Source of the DNA: Chloroflexota bacterium
GTDB taxonomy: Bacteria; Chloroflexota; Anaerolineae; UBA7937
Reading direction: 5' to 3'
Length of the DNA stretch: 8,233 nucleotides
NCBI GenBank assembly: GCA_003453555.1
Contig: DMLA01000153.1
Span: 1 to 8,233, forward strand
Below, piece by piece: positions 7,714 to 8,233 of the stretch (positions are counted from its first letter, which is position 1; the number at the start of each line of letters is the position of its first letter). Both the position numbers and the translations under genes were made by a program. The notes under the pieces were generated by a model, which worked only from the letters and a program-made list of their open reading frames with translations, was not told the DNA's origin and did no database searches.

Positions 7714-7742
7714 ATTATACCATAATCATCTCCGAAGGTAAA
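7714..7742 (-). promoter_or_regulatory. Predicted proximal promoter of the hdr operon (extended -10)
   Basis: On the minus strand, TTTACC (7742-7737) and a perfect TATAAT (7719-7714) are separated by 17 bases. A TGG directly before the TATAAT makes an extended -10 element. Transcription would begin near 7707, giving a leader of roughly 84 bases before the hdrC ATG. Sequence match only; no transcript evidence. Confidence 0.6.
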
Positions 7743-7746
7743 ATTA

Positions 7747-7763
7747 CTCCCCTCGGAGAGGAG
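7747..7763 (-). promoter_or_regulatory. Small hairpin at the predicted 5' end of the long hdr transcript
   Basis: On the minus strand CTCCTC (7763-7758), a five-base TCCGA loop and GGGGAG (7752-7747) can form a six-pair stem with one G-U pair. It sits about 2 to 18 bases after the predicted start from the upstream hdr promoter and is followed by TAATTTTA. It could protect the 5' end or weakly attenuate transcription. The stem is short and the T-run is broken, so a true terminator is unlikely. Confidence 0.3.
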
Positions 7764-7771
7764 CGAAAGGC

Positions 7772-7800
7772 ACTATACAACGGTTGATTCTCTTTGTCAA
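7772..7800 (-). promoter_or_regulatory. Predicted distal promoter of the hdr operon
   Basis: On the minus strand, a perfect TTGACA (7800-7795) and TATAGT (7777-7772, five of six to TATAAT) are separated by exactly 17 bases. This is a strong sigma70-type match. Transcription would begin near 7765, giving a leader of about 140 bases that runs through the proximal promoter. Its -35 box lies six bases from the -35 box of the mnmG promoter on the other strand. Confidence 0.7.
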
Positions 7801-7806
7801 GAAACG

Positions 7807-7835
7807 TTGCGTGACTGAGGGGAGTAGAATATACT
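7807..7835 (+). promoter_or_regulatory. Predicted mnmG promoter
   Basis: TTGCGT (7807-7812) and TATACT (7830-7835, five of six to TATAAT) are separated by 17 bases. The predicted start near 7842 falls at the ribosome-binding site AAGGGGG (about 7842-7848), leaving a leader of only about 12 bases before the TTG codon. The -35 match is weak (three of six), so the site is less certain than the two on the other strand. Confidence 0.5.
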
Positions 7836-7853
7836 GATATTAAGGGGGCTGAT

Positions 7854-8233
7854 TTGGAGAAAGCCAGCGATTCTCGCTATGAAGTCATCGTGGTAGGGGC
7901 CGGCCACGCGGGGTGCGAAGCCGCCTTGGCGGCGGCACGGATGGGGTGTCGTACGCTCCTTCTCACCACGAACCTGGATCTTCTGGCCCAGATGCCTTGT
8001 AACCCCAGTATAGGAGGGCCAGCCAAGGGACATCTGGTTCGGGAGATAGCGGCCCTAGGTGGAGAGATGGCCCGAAATATCGATCGCACTCTCATTCAGA
8101 TAAGGCTGCTCAACATCAGCAAGGGGCCAGCGGTCCAGGCTCTTAGGGCCCAGGCTGACAAGAGGCTCTACTCCCTGACCATGAAACACACCCTGGAGAG
8201 CCCCCCACACCTCGATTTGAAACAGGCCACTGT
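7854..8233 (+). CDS. mnmG: MnmG (GidA), tRNA uridine 5-carboxymethylaminomethyl modification enzyme, partial at the right edge
   Basis: The N-terminal 126 codons are present and the frame is open to the window edge. MnmG is an FAD enzyme that, with MnmE, modifies the wobble uridine (U34) of certain tRNAs using methylene-tetrahydrofolate. The sequence shows the FAD-binding GAGHAGCEAA (about residues 13-22), then MPCNPSIGGPAKGHLVREI and the family's NISKGPAVQALRAQADKRLY stretch, which closely match known MnmG proteins such as that of E. coli. The start chosen is TTG at 7854, five bases after AAGGGGG (7842-7848). The frame has a stop at 7812 and no ATG or GTG between that stop and the FAD motif, so TTG is the best start. 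The gene is divergent from the hdr operon. No functional link between them is evident beyond the shared intergenic region. Confidence 0.95.
   Translation, partial: MEKASDSRYEVIVVGAGHAGCEAALAAARMGCRTLLLTTNLDLLAQMPCNPSIGGPAKGHLVREIAALGGEMARNIDRTLIQIRLLNISKGPAVQALRAQADKRLYSLTMKHTLESPPHLDLKQAT

Larger units (their letters stand above)
7745..7826. repeat. 10-bp inverted repeat across the divergent promoter region
   Basis: TACTCCCCTC at 7745-7754 is the exact reverse complement of GAGGGGAGTA at 7817-7826, with 62 bases between. One arm lies just downstream of the predicted distal hdr start site, the other in the spacer of the predicted mnmG promoter. This would suit a regulator acting on both units, but the purine-rich arm also resembles a ribosome-binding site, so chance is possible. 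Confidence 0.35.

Noticed and set aside
7740..7765. Intrinsic terminator after the 7747-7763 hairpin
   Set aside because: The stem has six pairs with a G-U pair, and the following TAATTTTA is not a continuous T-run. It also lies right at a predicted transcript start rather than after a gene.
7624..7853. Possible riboswitch or small RNA in the intergenic region
   Set aside because: The region is only 230 bases and largely taken up by promoter elements. I could match no conserved riboswitch core or tRNA/T-box feature.
7797..8095. Minus-strand open frames of 78 and 72 codons opposite mnmG
   Set aside because: They overlap the conserved FAD-binding start of mnmG and have no recognisable motifs.

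Overview
The window is 8.2 kb of bacterial DNA, moderately GC-rich by eye, made of two divergent transcription units. On the minus strand, seven tightly packed genes run from position 7623 down past the left edge. All seven encode soluble heterodisulfide-reductase-like (Hdr) proteins. On the plus strand, the right edge holds the first 126 codons of mnmG, a tRNA-modification enzyme. The mnmG gene and sigma70-like promoters point to a bacterium rather than a methanogenic archaeon. The dense, oxygen-sensitive Fe-S content points to a strict anaerobe. I cannot name the lineage from the sequence.

The Hdr genes, in transcription order, are: short hdrC (7623-7219), hdrB (7204-6344), hdrA without the N-terminal and C-terminal domains (6342-5041), hdrA with both of those domains but without the inserted ferredoxin (5038-3326), longer hdrC (3325-2768), hdrB (2768-1932), and a large tandem hdrA that leaves the window at base 1 (1915-1, 638 codons seen). 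Gaps between genes are 14, 1, 2, 0, -1 and 16 bases, so this is clearly one operon. It holds two C-B-A sets. In the first set the HdrA function is divided between two proteins with complementary domains. In the second set the same two module types appear in the same order, joined in one polypeptide.

In the known HdrABC logic, HdrA carries FAD and ferredoxin-type clusters and splits or merges electron pairs. HdrC relays electrons through two [4Fe-4S] clusters, and HdrB reduces or oxidises a disulfide or other substrate at two noncubane clusters bound by CCG motifs. All the expected cluster ligands are present in both HdrB and both HdrC proteins. No membrane segments are seen, so a cytoplasmic complex or pair of complexes is expected. 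No hydrogenase, formate dehydrogenase, Flx or MvhD-like electron-input gene lies in the window. The substrate is unknown.

The 230-base gap (7624-7853) carries back-to-back divergent promoters whose -35 boxes are only six bases apart, a second extended -10 promoter for the hdr operon, a small hairpin at the predicted 5' end of the hdr transcript, and a 10-bp inverted repeat. No terminator, tRNA, rRNA, mobile element or CRISPR array was seen.
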